A stretch of DNA of 64,000 bases from Pyrinomonadaceae bacterium. GTDB lineage: Bacteria; Acidobacteriota; Blastocatellia; Pyrinomonadales; Pyrinomonadaceae. Positions 44,767 through 54,905 of this stretch are shown here, piece by piece. Positions within the stretch are counted from its first letter, which is position 1. Every line of letters starts with the position of its first letter. The translations under genes were made by a program, and so were the position numbers. The notes beneath the pieces are model-generated. The model had not been told where the DNA came from. It did not search any database and saw only the letters and a list, made by a program, of their open reading frames with translations. The DNA is taken from the NCBI GenBank assembly GCA_028284415.1, contig JANQRU010000001.1, positions 496,001-560,000 on the forward strand. The letters are read 5' to 3'.

Positions 44767-46410
44767 ATGTCTGTTGGAATAATAATTCACGTTACTGTCG
44801 GTAAAGAGAGCCGCACTGAGTTCTTCAATGAAGAGCATATTCGTATTGGTTCTGATGAATCAAGCGAACTCCAAATCCATACAAAAAGGCTTAATGAAAT
44901 GGGTTTGTGGCTACAGTTGGAATTAGAGGATGGAGTTTACCGAGTAATAAATTACAAAAAGAGTTTAGGTCTAAAGTTAAATAATGTTCCTTTGCGCAGA
45001 TTTGTATCTGTTGAAGATGGCGATGTAATCTCCATTGATTCAGCAAGCATCTCTTTCTCGTTCTTCTCTCTTACTTCTGAATCATCTCTAATCACAACAA
45101 ATCGTGAGCCACATATTGCACCGTTTATTGAAGAAGCCGCAGTCGAAGCTGCATCAACCGAAAAAAGGGACGATGCTAAAGCTTTCCTTAGAGAATTTTC
45201 ACGGGAGCTTTTAAGAGAGATTAGTTGGACGACAAAGCTAATTTTTCTGGTGATTTTTGTTGGAGTAGCCAGTGGGATTTTTTATCTCGGATATGGCTTT
45301 TATTTAGAGACAAAAAGAAATCGGGAACTGGCTGAACTTCAAAATAAACGGATTGCTGAATTACAAAAACAAATTTCATCAACAAATGAGCACATAACCG
45401 AGCTGGACAAAAAGAACAAGACAGTAATTGATATTGTTTCTTTAGCACCAAATTTGAGAAACAATTATGGAAATGGGGTTTGCTTAATTGTAGGTGTCTA
45501 TGACTTAGTTGACCGTAAAAGTGGCAAAATGCTTCGTTATCCAGACCCAAATGAATTTAAACCTGATCCTTATGAAGAACAGCCAATGGAAGAAGGCATT
45601 TATGAAATGCCTGAAACTAAAGGTTTAACAACAGCTGGAAATGGCACACCTGTCGAATATGATTTTATTGGGACTGGATTTCATGTTGGAAATGGCTTTA
45701 TCGTAACTAATCGCCACGTATTGCAACCTTGGACTGAAGATGATTTGGTAAAACAACTTATGCAGGAATCTAAAGGGCGTGCAAGAATTAAAAAGCTTGC
45801 TGTCTATTTCCCGAATTTTACGAGATCATTTTCAATGAAAGTTAGGAAGGTTAGTTATCAAGAAGATTTAGCTGTTGGCTCTATCAATGCTAGTGATGTT
45901 TTATCCGAAATACCCGTTTTACCTTTAGAAGAAGAGCAAAATGAATCGTTTGCGGTTGGTAAAACTGTAGTGACTATAGGTTTTCCCAACGGTCCCGATA
46001 GACTTCTTGCTACTTTAGATGAAAAAGAAGCCAAAAACATTAATCGTCGCTTTGGAAGTTCAAGACAAGCACTTATTAACTACCTTGCTCAAACCAAAAA
46101 AATAGCTCCCTTGACCACACAGGGATTAATCACAGATTTAGATAAAAAAAGAGTTGTTCATGATGCAAAAACTGCTGAGGGTGGCTCAGGTGCTCCTCTT
46201 TTTGGTCAATCGGGTAAAGTTATTGGTGTAAACTTTGGAGTATTTACTGAGAATAATGCCTCAAATATGGCTGTTCCTATAAAATTTGCAATTGAATTAT
46301 TAAACCAAGCAGGTTGGTCAAACCAAGAGAGCACTCCAAAAGATCTGAACGGATCAACGCAGACAGCAAGCACAAGAAAACCGAATGATAATTCGAGCAA
46401 TAACGATTAA
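44767..46410 (+). CDS. Membrane-anchored trypsin-like protease with FHA-like cytoplasmic domain
   Basis: A 547-residue protein. Residues 1-100 look like an FHA or FHA-like domain (IRIGSDESSELQIH, GLKLNNVPLRRFVSVEDGDVISI). One membrane helix lies at about 157-180, then a coiled coil (ELAELQNKRIAELQKQISS). The protease part has the triad His317 in FIVTNRHVL, Asp367 in YQEDLAVG and Ser474 in AEGGSGAPLFG, like HtrA/DegP proteases but without a PDZ domain. It may link a phosphopeptide-binding part inside to proteolysis outside. The gene stands alone. Confidence 0.85.
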   Translation: MSVGIIIHVTVGKESRTEFFNEEHIRIGSDESSELQIHTKRLNEMGLWLQLELEDGVYRVINYKKSLGLKLNNVPLRRFVSVEDGDVISIDSASISFSFFSLTSESSLITTNREPHIAPFIEEAAVEAASTEKRDDAKAFLREFSRELLREISWTTKLIFLVIFVGVASGIFYLGYGFYLETKRNRELAELQNKRIAELQKQISSTNEHITELDKKNKTVIDIVSLAPNLRNNYGNGVCLIVGVYDLVDRKSGKMLRYPDPNEFKPDPYEEQPMEEGIYEMPETKGLTTAGNGTPVEYDFIGTGFHVGNGFIVTNRHVLQPWTEDDLVKQLMQESKGRARIKKLAVYFPNFTRSFSMKVRKVSYQEDLAVGSINASDVLSEIPVLPLEEEQNESFAVGKTVVTIGFPNGPDRLLATLDEKEAKNINRRFGSSRQALINYLAQTKKIAPLTTQGLITDLDKKRVVHDAKTAEGGSGAPLFGQSGKVIGVNFGVFTENNASNMAVPIKFAIELLNQAGWSNQESTPKDLNGSTQTASTRKPNDNSSNND

Positions 46411-46411
46411 A

Positions 46412-48382
46412 TTACCACCCTTGAGCTAACTCTTTATTTTTCAAAACCTCTTCAAATTTGGGATTAGTTCTGATCGGATCTAATTTCGGTTCATACTTGA
46501 CTCTGTAAATATTATCTTCGGTCGAATTTATAATCTCAGTCAGCCTTTTGACTGCTGCTTCATTTTTACCCAAAGCAATTTCTGCAAAAGCGATTAGATG
46601 CTCGTCTCTTTGTTCCTTGTCTAATTTTAGAGCGTCTTTTAAAAGGCTTTCCGCTTCAGCTCTTTTATTATTTTTTGCATAGAGGCGACTTAAAGTGATT
46701 GGGTAAGATTGGAATTTTCCATATCTAGTGACTAATTCTTCTAGTTGTTCTTCAGCTAGATCAAATTGCTTTTTTTCTTCATAAGCCTCTATTTTTCGCC
46801 ATTTTGCTGAAAAAGAATCAGGCTCGATCTCAAGCACCTTATCAAAATACTCCAAAGCTTTATCAGGCTGACGGGCTAATAAAAGTATCTCTCCATAAAA
46901 GAGATTTATGTAAGAAGATTGAGGATCAAGCTTTTGAGCAATTCTCATCTCCTCAACCGCTTTATCTATATTTCCCTTGTTTGCATACATCCAGGATATT
47001 CTATGCCGCGAATGAGCATCATTTGGCTTGAGTTTGATAGATTTTTTCATCAATTCAAAAGCCTCAGTTTGTTTATCTTGATTTGCATAGATGAGTGCCA
47101 AGGCTGCCATCGCTGGTGCATTTTGCGGGTCAATTTTGAGAGCCTTTTCAGCAGCTTCTTTTCCCTTTTTTTTAGCTTCAACCGGATTAATCACACTGCT
47201 TAAATGATTTGTGTGACCATAAGTATCAGCTAAATATGCATATGCATTAGCAAATTCCGGGTCTTTTTCAATAGCTTTCTTAAAATGAACTAATGCATTT
47301 TCAAAACCAGTTTTTGTGTGCATACTCCAAAAGGAAAGTCCCATCGAATAAGCCTTATAAGCCTCTGCACTTTTTGTATATTGCTTATATGGCAGAGTTG
47401 ATAGATTTGTCTTTAAATTAGCCAGAAGTTTCTGGGCAATCCTTTCAGAAATTTTGTCTTGAAGGGTAAAAATATCTGTGTATTCTTCATCAAACTTCTC
47501 TGTCCAAACCTGCCTTTTTTTCTCAACTTCATACAACTGAGTTGTGACTCTGATTAGCTTTTCATCTCTTTGAATGGTTCCGGCAATTACATAATCAACA
47601 TCCAGCTTGTTACCTATATCAAACAGATCATTATTTGCTGTATCGGCAAAACGGATTATAGACGTTGTCGGACGAACATTGACCTCTTCAATATTAGCCA
47701 AACGTGCAATTAAAACATCAGCGATGCCGATGCCCAATTTCTCATTTTTTTCTTTATCTATTTGCTTAAACGGCAACACAGCTATTGATTTTGTATTTAA
47801 GGCACTAGAGGAAATTGAATTATTTTGATTTGTATAAATAAAATAGCCGATTAATATTGTGCCCAGTGCAAGTAATGAACCAATTGCTATGTAAGTAGCT
47901 TTGTATGATTGATTATCTTTTTGTCCTTTATCGTTTTCTTCTGAATACTGCTCAACCTCACCAGACTTAACCGTCTTGTATCCTTTTTCTTCAGTTTTTT
48001 TGTATTCAGTCTGATTATGTAAGTCTAAAGGCAGATGTCCATTGGTGTTTGATGATTCCTCAACTACGTCAGCAACAAACCTGTAACCATTTTTTGGAAT
48101 TGTTTCGATATAGACATCATTTACACCCTCTTCTTTGAGTGCTTTGCGGAGCATATAGATATGTTGAGTAAGATTTGCTTCTTCAACATAATTTCCCTCC
48201 CAAAGCGTATCTAGAAGATGCTCTTTTTTTAATATCCTTCCCCTGTTTTCTAATAAAAAAAGCAAAACCTCAAAACTTTTTTGAGTTAGAGAAACAGGGT
48301 TCTCATCTTTTAATAATTGGTGATTTTCTACATCAAGGCGAAATTTACCAAAGACATAAGATTGAACTCTATTTTCCGACAT
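46412..48382 (-). CDS. Winged-helix membrane regulator with TPR sensor domain (second copy)
   Basis: A 656-residue paralogue of the gene at 38152. It has an N-terminal OmpR/PhoB winged helix (LTQKSFEVLLFLLENRGRILKKEHLLDTLWEG, YIETIPKNGYRFVADV) and a membrane helix at about 168-188. A TolB-N-like segment (SIAVLPFKQIDKEKNEKLGIGIADVLIARLANIEEVNVRP) precedes about eight TPRs. Its stop lies 1 bp from the stop of the convergent protease gene. Confidence 0.88.
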   Translation of the reverse strand: MSENRVQSYVFGKFRLDVENHQLLKDENPVSLTQKSFEVLLFLLENRGRILKKEHLLDTLWEGNYVEEANLTQHIYMLRKALKEEGVNDVYIETIPKNGYRFVADVVEESSNTNGHLPLDLHNQTEYKKTEEKGYKTVKSGEVEQYSEENDKGQKDNQSYKATYIAIGSLLALGTILIGYFIYTNQNNSISSSALNTKSIAVLPFKQIDKEKNEKLGIGIADVLIARLANIEEVNVRPTTSIIRFADTANNDLFDIGNKLDVDYVIAGTIQRDEKLIRVTTQLYEVEKKRQVWTEKFDEEYTDIFTLQDKISERIAQKLLANLKTNLSTLPYKQYTKSAEAYKAYSMGLSFWSMHTKTGFENALVHFKKAIEKDPEFANAYAYLADTYGHTNHLSSVINPVEAKKKGKEAAEKALKIDPQNAPAMAALALIYANQDKQTEAFELMKKSIKLKPNDAHSRHRISWMYANKGNIDKAVEEMRIAQKLDPQSSYINLFYGEILLLARQPDKALEYFDKVLEIEPDSFSAKWRKIEAYEEKKQFDLAEEQLEELVTRYGKFQSYPITLSRLYAKNNKRAEAESLLKDALKLDKEQRDEHLIAFAEIALGKNEAAVKRLTEIINSTEDNIYRVKYEPKLDPIRTNPKFEEVLKNKELAQGW

Positions 48383-49056
48383 TTAAGACCCCTTTTGGAT
48401 AAATTGTTCAAAAACTTTTATACAACTATTTGGTATATACTTTAGGGACTGAATATAATTTTCGTCGGTTTTGAATTACTTAAAAAGTTTTAAGAATTTT
48501 AAGATTCTTGAAAATTTATATTTGGTTTTTTCTAATGAATGTTAGATGCCGCTCAAAAAAACTAAGTTGGACAACTATGAAAAATATATAAAATGTATTA
48601 AAAAACAATTACAGTTGATATTTTTCATGAGAAAGAAAGCTTTGTTTCCAAATCATTGAATTTGAGTGCACTTGTCCCTATTTATACACTTATTTGATGC
48701 ATAATATTTGTCGCAGAGTTATCAAAAATAATTAAAAACTAAGGTTATAGTTTTGGGAAATGATAAATACTCGCAAACCATTCTGTTTGTTGAGCAATTA
48801 ACTTTTCATTTTATATTTATTTGATAAATATTTTATGAATTAGGTATCTTTTTTTCATTTTCTTTTCGACTTGTGCTAAAGACAAAAACCTTAATTTTTC
48901 AGAAATATGGATTTAATCTTATTTCTTGTACGAACTCCAAATATTTGGATGGCATCCTGAAGAATTTTATTCCCCACTTCATAGCACATTTGATACTATT
49001 TTTTTATTGTGAGAAACTGCATCGAATTTCAATAATTTCCACAATGGTTTTATTTT
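48383..49056. other. Long intergenic region, no gene supported
   Basis: A 674-bp, very AT-rich stretch between divergent genes. The regulator promoter must lie at the left; AGTTGTATAAA and AGTTTTTGAAC on the minus strand just before its ATG are 11 nt apart, a weak copy of the repeat geometry seen elsewhere. Short frames (e.g. 48873-49064) lack ribosome binding sites and protein-like composition. I see no RNA gene or mobile element remnant, but a small RNA cannot be excluded. Confidence 0.5.
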
Positions 49057-50160
49057 ATGGATAATTTAGTTTTTTCAAATTTCTTACACAGACCTGCCAG
49101 AACAATAGTCAGCATTCTTGGTATATCTCTGGGCGTACTGTTAATTGTTTTCACTACTGGTTTAGCCAATGGCTCAATTAGAGAAAGAGCAGTCCGTGAA
49201 GGAAATGTAAATGCAGAAATTTTTGTCAGACCTTCAGGTTCGGTAGGTATGAGCGGCTCAGCTTCATTCAGATTACCTGTATCTTTGGCAGATGATTTTG
49301 AAAAACTTGATGGAGTAAAAAAGGCTGTTCCCTTTGGACAACAAACAATTGAAGTCTCTGACTCTAAAACAGGCGAAAGATTAATTGAAGGAATTAATAT
49401 TGATGAATATTCTTCTGTAGTAGGACTAGGTATCAAAGAAGGTCGTAAACTATCTGCCTCAGGTGATGAGATAATTATTGACACAGGGTTTCAGTCGCAA
49501 AAGAATCTTAAAGTTGGCGACACGATGAAAATTTGGGAGAGGGACTTCAAGATAGTTGGCACTTATGAACCCGCTGCCGGAGCAAGAGTCAAGATTCCGC
49601 TCTCTACAATGCAGAAACAACTTGGCGGCGAAGATAAAGCCACAGCTTTTTTAGTTAAAGTAAATGAAGGAGTTGACGCGGAAACTGTCGCCAAAGCAAT
49701 TAGTGACAAATTTCCTCAAACTCAGATAATTTTAACCAAAGATTTAGAAGAACTCTATATGAGTGCGATTCCAGCCTTGGGTATTTTTCTCAATGTGATT
49801 ATAGGTGTGGCAGCTGTCATTAGTGCTTTAGTAATTTTATTGACAATGTACACAACAGTTACTGAAAGAACCCGACAAATAGGAATTATGAAATCGTTAG
49901 GCATGTCTAACGCCAATATTGCTTGGATAATAACTCAAGAGGCATTGCTAATAAGTGCATTTGGAATCGTATTTGGAATAATTTTTACGATTACACTGCG
50001 CTTTTTACTGTCATTTGTAACCACTTTAGAAGTAGATCTAGATGGGTTAGTCATAACAATAACAATTCTTGTAGGTCTTCTCGGCGGAGCATTGGGCGGG
50101 CTTTATCCAGCCTTACGTGCCGCAAAACTTGATGCAGTTGAGGCTTTAAGTTACGAATAA
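49057..50160 (+). CDS. ABC transporter permease of the MacB/FtsX type
   Basis: A 367-residue permease. One membrane segment follows the N-terminus (TIVSILGISLGVLLIVFTTGLANG). A large periplasmic MacB-like core domain (about 40-225) comes next, then three C-terminal membrane segments with the FtsX motif (TERTRQIGIMKSLGMSNANI) and the usual ending LGGLYPALRAAKLDAVEALSYE. The ATPase and the membrane fusion protein are not adjacent. It ends at a clear terminator. Confidence 0.9.
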   Translation: MDNLVFSNFLHRPARTIVSILGISLGVLLIVFTTGLANGSIRERAVREGNVNAEIFVRPSGSVGMSGSASFRLPVSLADDFEKLDGVKKAVPFGQQTIEVSDSKTGERLIEGINIDEYSSVVGLGIKEGRKLSASGDEIIIDTGFQSQKNLKVGDTMKIWERDFKIVGTYEPAAGARVKIPLSTMQKQLGGEDKATAFLVKVNEGVDAETVAKAISDKFPQTQIILTKDLEELYMSAIPALGIFLNVIIGVAAVISALVILLTMYTTVTERTRQIGIMKSLGMSNANIAWIITQEALLISAFGIVFGIIFTITLRFLLSFVTTLEVDLDGLVITITILVGLLGGALGGLYPALRAAKLDAVEALSYE

Positions 50161-50162
50161 AA

Positions 50163-50195
50163 AAAAGAGGATGGCTTTATTAGCTATCCTCTTTT
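50163..50195. terminator. Bidirectional terminator between the ABC permease and M24 peptidase
   Basis: AAAAGAGGATGGCT (50163-50176) pairs with AGCTATCCTCTTTT (50182-50195) with one G-T pair and a 5-nt loop. A and T tracts at the two ends let it work for both convergent genes. Confidence 0.9.
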
Positions 50196-50213
50196 CAAGC
50201 TTTAACTTAAGAT

Positions 50214-51896
50214 TCAATGCGAGTAAGTTTGTATGGTTTTTGAATTGGTTTTCCATCCACTTCTCACAGTCTTTCCATTTTCGTAACTATACTTATCTAT
50301 CAATCCCGTTTGATTATCAAATGAAAGCATATTTGAACCAAAATCTTTAACCGCATAGCTCGGATTTATTTCTTTTTTTAGAACTGCGTATCTCCTCATT
50401 TCCTTTTTAGCTCTTGCCATAAAGGCTTCTATTTCACTAATTTTTCTCGGAAGGTCTTTAGTTACCCATTCAACTCCAGTTTTGGTAATCAGCATATCGT
50501 CTTCTATACGAACACCTATGTTTTTGTATTTTTCAAAAACAGGTTTAACTTTTGCAATGAATTCTCTGTTTGCAGGCGTATCAGGTAAATAATCAAGAGC
50601 ATCTTCACGAATGTAAATTCCAGGTTCGTTGGTCATTATCATTCCCTCTTGAAGTTTTGTACTGTAATTTCCCACATCATGAACATTCATACCTAACCAA
50701 TGTCCCCAACCATGCATAAACCACAGGCGATATTGCGGAGAATTTTTATCAGTAATTAAACCAAGTTTGAAGAGTCCATCAACAATTACCTGTCTTGCAG
50801 CAGAGCTTGCTTCTCCTACGGTTCCGCCAGGTTTGAGCTTAGCCGCAGCGGCTTCCTGTGCGTCATAAACTATCTGATAAATTTCAGCTTGTTCTTTTGA
50901 AAACTTTCCATCTACAGGGAAAGTTCTTGTCACATCAGCTGTGTAATGATCATATTCAGCACCGACGTCCATTAACATCAGATCACCTTTATTTATCTTC
51001 CCTTGTGATTCTATGTAGTGGAGTGTCGTCGCATTTGGTCCACAACCAACAATCGAAGGATACCCCCAATAATTTGCGTTTCTGCGTCTGAATGTATATT
51101 CAACCTCAGCCTGAACTTCATACTCATAATTCGCACGACCGATCATTCCCATTGAACGCATCAAAGCTTCGTTTGTAATGGCTATTGAGTGACGCATAAT
51201 TTTGATCTCATAAGGAGATTTAATCAATCTTAAACGCGAAAGAATAGGAAAAGCGTTTCTGACATCATATCCCTCCAATGATTTAGCAAAATCATTTTCT
51301 TTATTAAATTCACGATTGTTACCTTGTATTAAATATACTATCGCAGGCACAAATGAACTTGAAAAGCTGTTATCTTTGGCTTTGAAGGGCTGTTTATTTT
51401 TTACTGCTTCTAAAAAATCTCTTGTATAACGTGCATCTACTATTTTGGTTAAACCAGAACGTCTAGTTGCATCCTCTTCCGAATACATACGACCGTCCCA
51501 TGTTTCTCTTTGTGGATTTCTTTTAGGTAAAAATAAAATTTCTTGAACTTCATCTCCATTTTTTGTGATTACTAATGTTGCTCCATTCTGCTTGAGAGCC
51601 GTCAAATAATAAAGGTTATTTTCTTGCCTGTAATGATAGTTAACGCTATTAGAATAAATCTTAGAATCAGCACTAAACATTATCAACATGCTGTTATCAG
51701 CCATTGCTTCAACAACTTTTTTACGACGACTTATTAATTCATTGTGTCGTTCAGCAACTGTAAATTTAGGAGATGGTGGTGCAATTTTTATCGCCTTTTT
51801 GGGTGTCTTTTTGTCTTCATCAAGTGCCAAAGAATCTATGGGCAGAACACCTATTGAAAGCACAAAAACTGACATACAAATTAAAAACTTCTTCAT
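50214..51896 (-). CDS. Exported M24B-type aminopeptidase (Xaa-Pro aminopeptidase-like)
   Basis: A 560-residue secreted metallopeptidase of the PepP type, removing N-terminal residues before proline. I prefer the ATG at 51896, which has GAGGT six bases upstream and starts directly with a signal peptide (KKFLICMSVFVLSIGVLPIDSLA). The longer frame to 51923 would spoil it. The pita-bread domain is seen in LMLMDVGAEYDHYTADVTRTFPVDG, WFMHGWGHWLGMNVHDVG and MTNEPGIYIRED, which supply the two-metal ligands. The last 100 residues form a small Lys-rich extension. Confidence 0.93.
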   Translation of the reverse strand: MKKFLICMSVFVLSIGVLPIDSLALDEDKKTPKKAIKIAPPSPKFTVAERHNELISRRKKVVEAMADNSMLIMFSADSKIYSNSVNYHYRQENNLYYLTALKQNGATLVITKNGDEVQEILFLPKRNPQRETWDGRMYSEEDATRRSGLTKIVDARYTRDFLEAVKNKQPFKAKDNSFSSSFVPAIVYLIQGNNREFNKENDFAKSLEGYDVRNAFPILSRLRLIKSPYEIKIMRHSIAITNEALMRSMGMIGRANYEYEVQAEVEYTFRRRNANYWGYPSIVGCGPNATTLHYIESQGKINKGDLMLMDVGAEYDHYTADVTRTFPVDGKFSKEQAEIYQIVYDAQEAAAAKLKPGGTVGEASSAARQVIVDGLFKLGLITDKNSPQYRLWFMHGWGHWLGMNVHDVGNYSTKLQEGMIMTNEPGIYIREDALDYLPDTPANREFIAKVKPVFEKYKNIGVRIEDDMLITKTGVEWVTKDLPRKISEIEAFMARAKKEMRRYAVLKKEINPSYAVKDFGSNMLSFDNQTGLIDKYSYENGKTVRSGWKTNSKTIQTYSH

Positions 51897-51927
51897 TTTT
51901 ACCTCGTTAATTGTAGTATTCATTGAT

Positions 51928-53952
51928 TTAATTCTTCTTAAACTTTATATCTTCTGATGCAATATTTCCAAAAAAATCTGCAACTAAAACTCTTAAAATG
52001 TAATTTCCCGATTTTAATTTGCTAACATCGAAAAAATTTTCTTTCATCAATCTACCTGAGACTTGATTAGTTGCAATGTAATTAAATATTGTCTCGCCCG
52101 TTGCTCCTGATTGACTGCCAAGTGCATAAACTAATTTTACTGCTTCATTTGATGGAGTTTTATCAAATTTAATATTCCAAAGTGGTTCTCTGAATTCTTC
52201 GAGTGGTTTTTCATTATCGTCAAAAACCTGATAACCAACTTTAAATAGTCCTAGCTTTCTACGTGCGGCGTTGCCATCCATTTGGTCATATGCTCTGACG
52301 ACAATTCTTATTTTTCCACTTAATTCTATACGTTCAGAAGACTTTTGGGTTTCAATCTCACCCCAATTTTCATCATAGAGCGAGACACTTTCAATAGTCG
52401 GCACTCTCGAATCACTTGCACCCGGTAAAACTAATGCATCAAGTGCATTCATCTCTCTGCCCGTTCTTCCGGCGATCAGATGCACATGGTTAAAGGTGTT
52501 CAAAGTTCCGATGATTTCACCAGCTTTAAATTTAGCTCCTCTTGGCACTCTGACACCGTTTGGTTTGCCATCTGCATCAACAGAAAATTGAAATCTTTCA
52601 TCTTCAAATGGCACTTGTTTAACATCACGTCCCAAACGTATGTGTATGTAACCGATCGTTGGCATACGTATTAATTCACGGGTCGTATCATAATTCTGGA
52701 CAGCGATAGGGCGTAAAACTTTTTCATCGCGTATAAAATGTGCTGTTTCTCCATATCCACCAACTATATCCAATCCATTGTGAAACCAAGCAACAGAATC
52801 CTCATCCTTTAATTTTCCTCTTATTTCGCCGAGAGTTCCTGCTATTTCTCGAGTATTTTTTGGAGGATCATATGTCCAACGCGGTTCAGAAACTTTTCTG
52901 AATTCTTCTGCTGATTTTTGTGCTTTGTCAAAATCTTCTGTTTTTAACTTTTTTCCAACCTCGAACTCTGAAAATGCTCTAACCAGTAAATTTTCTGAAT
53001 CTGTCACAAACAAATTCCCTTTTTTATCTAAAGCCAATCCACTTGGACGATTAAATCTCGAAACAAGAGCTTTTCCATCCAAAAAACCACGTCTTTCGTC
53101 AGATAATGTTTCGACAATAGGGATTAAACGACGCCCGATCACACGTATAGAATTTCCATCAGCAATGAAAATTGAACCATCCTTACCAACTGCAATAGCT
53201 GAAGGCTGTACGAACTCAGCTTCATTTAACAAACCATTTGTTAAATTTTGATTTCCGTTTCCTGTTAAAGTCCAAGTACGTCCATCTTTTTCAATAACAC
53301 GAATTCGCCGATTTTCAGAATCTGCTACAAGGATTTTTCCTTCTTTCCAAACAGCCAAAGAAGTTGGAGTGTTAAATTTTGCGTCGCTTCCGTCAGCAAA
53401 TCCTTGTTCACCACCTGCAAGTGTCGAAACCTTTCCATTTTCTATGACCCGAATTTTGTCATTGTAGGTATCTGCTACGTAGATTTTACTTTCATCAACT
53501 GCAATCCCGATTGGGGCATTGAATAGAGCACCTTTAGTGACTCCATCTTGGAAACCTTTTTTATTTTCAACTCCGGCAACTATCTCTACTTCTCCACTTT
53601 GCAAAACCCTCTTTACAGTATGACTTCCTGAATCAGCAACTAACAGATTACCTCTACTATCAAACACAATTTGTGAAGGCGTATCTAATTTATTTGTTAT
53701 TACTTCTTGTTTTCCATCCTGTGAGATTTTAATGATCTTATTGTTTTGACCATCAGAGATATAAACATCGTTTCCCATTGTAGCAACTCCGAAAGGCTCT
53801 CCAATTTCATTATTTTGCCCGGCAAAAGTTTGAACTCTGGTCAAAGAATTAAATTCTTGTTGCTTAAAATAATTACAACCATTAGAAAAAATAACCACAA
53901 ATAAAATCAGTGATGCTAAAAAGATTACTTTTTTCTTAATTAAATTGAGCAT
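51928..53952 (-). CDS. Lipoprotein with NHL propeller and M23-like peptidase domain
   Basis: A 674-residue lipoprotein: the N-terminal signal ends in the lipobox FSNGC (Cys26). Residues 40-330 hold NHL repeats (GVATMGNDVYISDGQNNKIIKI, GIAVDESKIYVADTYNDKIRVI, SGLALDKKGNLFVTDSENLLVRAF). After a linker, HNGLD (His391, Asp395) and NHVHL (His489, His491) reproduce the HxxxD...HxH zinc signature of M23 lysostaphin-type peptidases. A beta-sandwich-like end follows (SGNYILRVLVADFFGN). An envelope protein that docks through the propeller and cuts peptidoglycan is possible; the family may also include inactive forms. Confidence 0.8.
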   Translation of the reverse strand: MLNLIKKKVIFLASLILFVVIFSNGCNYFKQQEFNSLTRVQTFAGQNNEIGEPFGVATMGNDVYISDGQNNKIIKISQDGKQEVITNKLDTPSQIVFDSRGNLLVADSGSHTVKRVLQSGEVEIVAGVENKKGFQDGVTKGALFNAPIGIAVDESKIYVADTYNDKIRVIENGKVSTLAGGEQGFADGSDAKFNTPTSLAVWKEGKILVADSENRRIRVIEKDGRTWTLTGNGNQNLTNGLLNEAEFVQPSAIAVGKDGSIFIADGNSIRVIGRRLIPIVETLSDERRGFLDGKALVSRFNRPSGLALDKKGNLFVTDSENLLVRAFSEFEVGKKLKTEDFDKAQKSAEEFRKVSEPRWTYDPPKNTREIAGTLGEIRGKLKDEDSVAWFHNGLDIVGGYGETAHFIRDEKVLRPIAVQNYDTTRELIRMPTIGYIHIRLGRDVKQVPFEDERFQFSVDADGKPNGVRVPRGAKFKAGEIIGTLNTFNHVHLIAGRTGREMNALDALVLPGASDSRVPTIESVSLYDENWGEIETQKSSERIELSGKIRIVVRAYDQMDGNAARRKLGLFKVGYQVFDDNEKPLEEFREPLWNIKFDKTPSNEAVKLVYALGSQSGATGETIFNYIATNQVSGRLMKENFFDVSKLKSGNYILRVLVADFFGNIASEDIKFKKN

Positions 53953-54077
53953 TGTTTTGAAAATTTTGGATAACTTAAATGAGGCTAAACCTTAACGACT
54001 TTTTTTATAATTTTTGATAGTATTACAAACAACCCCAAAAATTAAATACAGTTGATATAAAATAAGGAGATAAAAGT

Positions 54078-54686
54078 ATGTTTTCATTAGAAGATTTATT
54101 AGGTCGTCAACAAGGAAATACAGCAGTGGATCAAATCAGTCAAAATTTAGGAAGCAATCCTGCACTAGTAAATTCAGCCATCCAGATGGCTTTACCAGTC
54201 ATATTAAGTGGACTTACAAAAAATGCACAAACAACTGAAGGAGCACAAAGTTTGGATAATGCATTAACAAAAGATCACAACGGAAATTTGTTAAATAATT
54301 TGAGTGATTTTCTGACAGGCGGTGTTCCAAGTCCACAACAAGCAACCAGACAAACTGACGGAACAGGTATTCTTGGACATATCCTTGGTGGATCTCAGGG
54401 AAATGTTACACAAGAAATCAGTAATAAAACTGGTTTGAGCATGGGACAAGTAGCTAATCTTCTTATCACAATTGCCCCAATTGTAATGGCTTATTTAGGA
54501 AAACAAAAACAAGAGAATCATCTCGATGCTGGCGGAATCTCCGATCTTCTGACAGGTCAACAACAACAAATGCAATCAAGCGGAAATCCAATGATCGACA
54601 TGGCATCACGTATGCTTGACTCCGATGGTGACGGAAGTGCGATTGATGATCTGGCAGCGATGGCAGCTAATTATTTTATGAAGTAA
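54078..54686 (+). CDS. DUF937-family protein
   Basis: A 202-residue protein of the DUF937 family, whose role is unknown. The typical features are the start FSLEDLLGRQQGNTAVDQISQNLG, the helical SAIQMALPVILSGLTKNAQTTEGAQSLDNALTKDHNGNLL, the GTGILGHILGG linker and KTGLSMGQVANLLITIAPIVMAYLGKQ. The end, DSDGDGSAIDDLAAMAANYF, looks like a calcium-binding acidic loop. GGAG nine bases before the ATG supports the start. It is a single-gene unit. Confidence 0.88.
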   Translation: MFSLEDLLGRQQGNTAVDQISQNLGSNPALVNSAIQMALPVILSGLTKNAQTTEGAQSLDNALTKDHNGNLLNNLSDFLTGGVPSPQQATRQTDGTGILGHILGGSQGNVTQEISNKTGLSMGQVANLLITIAPIVMAYLGKQKQENHLDAGGISDLLTGQQQQMQSSGNPMIDMASRMLDSDGDGSAIDDLAAMAANYFMK

Positions 54687-54707
54687 ATTGAAATTAATTT
54701 GATTTTG

Positions 54708-54741
54708 AAAAGGCGTCGTTAAACTGAAAACGACGCCTTTT
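54708..54741 (+). terminator. Rho-independent terminator after the DUF937 gene
   Basis: AAAAGGCGTCGTT (54708-54720) pairs perfectly with AACGACGCCTTTT (54729-54741) around an 8-nt loop, 22 bp past the stop. Confidence 0.92.
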
Positions 54742-54905
54742 CCGTTTCTATTATAATTGACAAAAACTTTTGAGTGACCGAAAATGTTTCTAGATATTAC
54801 CAATCGATGCAATCCCTTGTATGCAAAAAAGTTTTGTTATCCCGTCAATTCAGTGGTTGTAAAATCAAATATTATTTTCACTAAACTAAATACTAGGAGT
54901 ATAAA

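Noticed and set aside
48873..49064. 63-codon frame in the long intergenic region
   Set aside because: No ribosome binding site, unusual composition, and it overlaps the start of the ABC permease.
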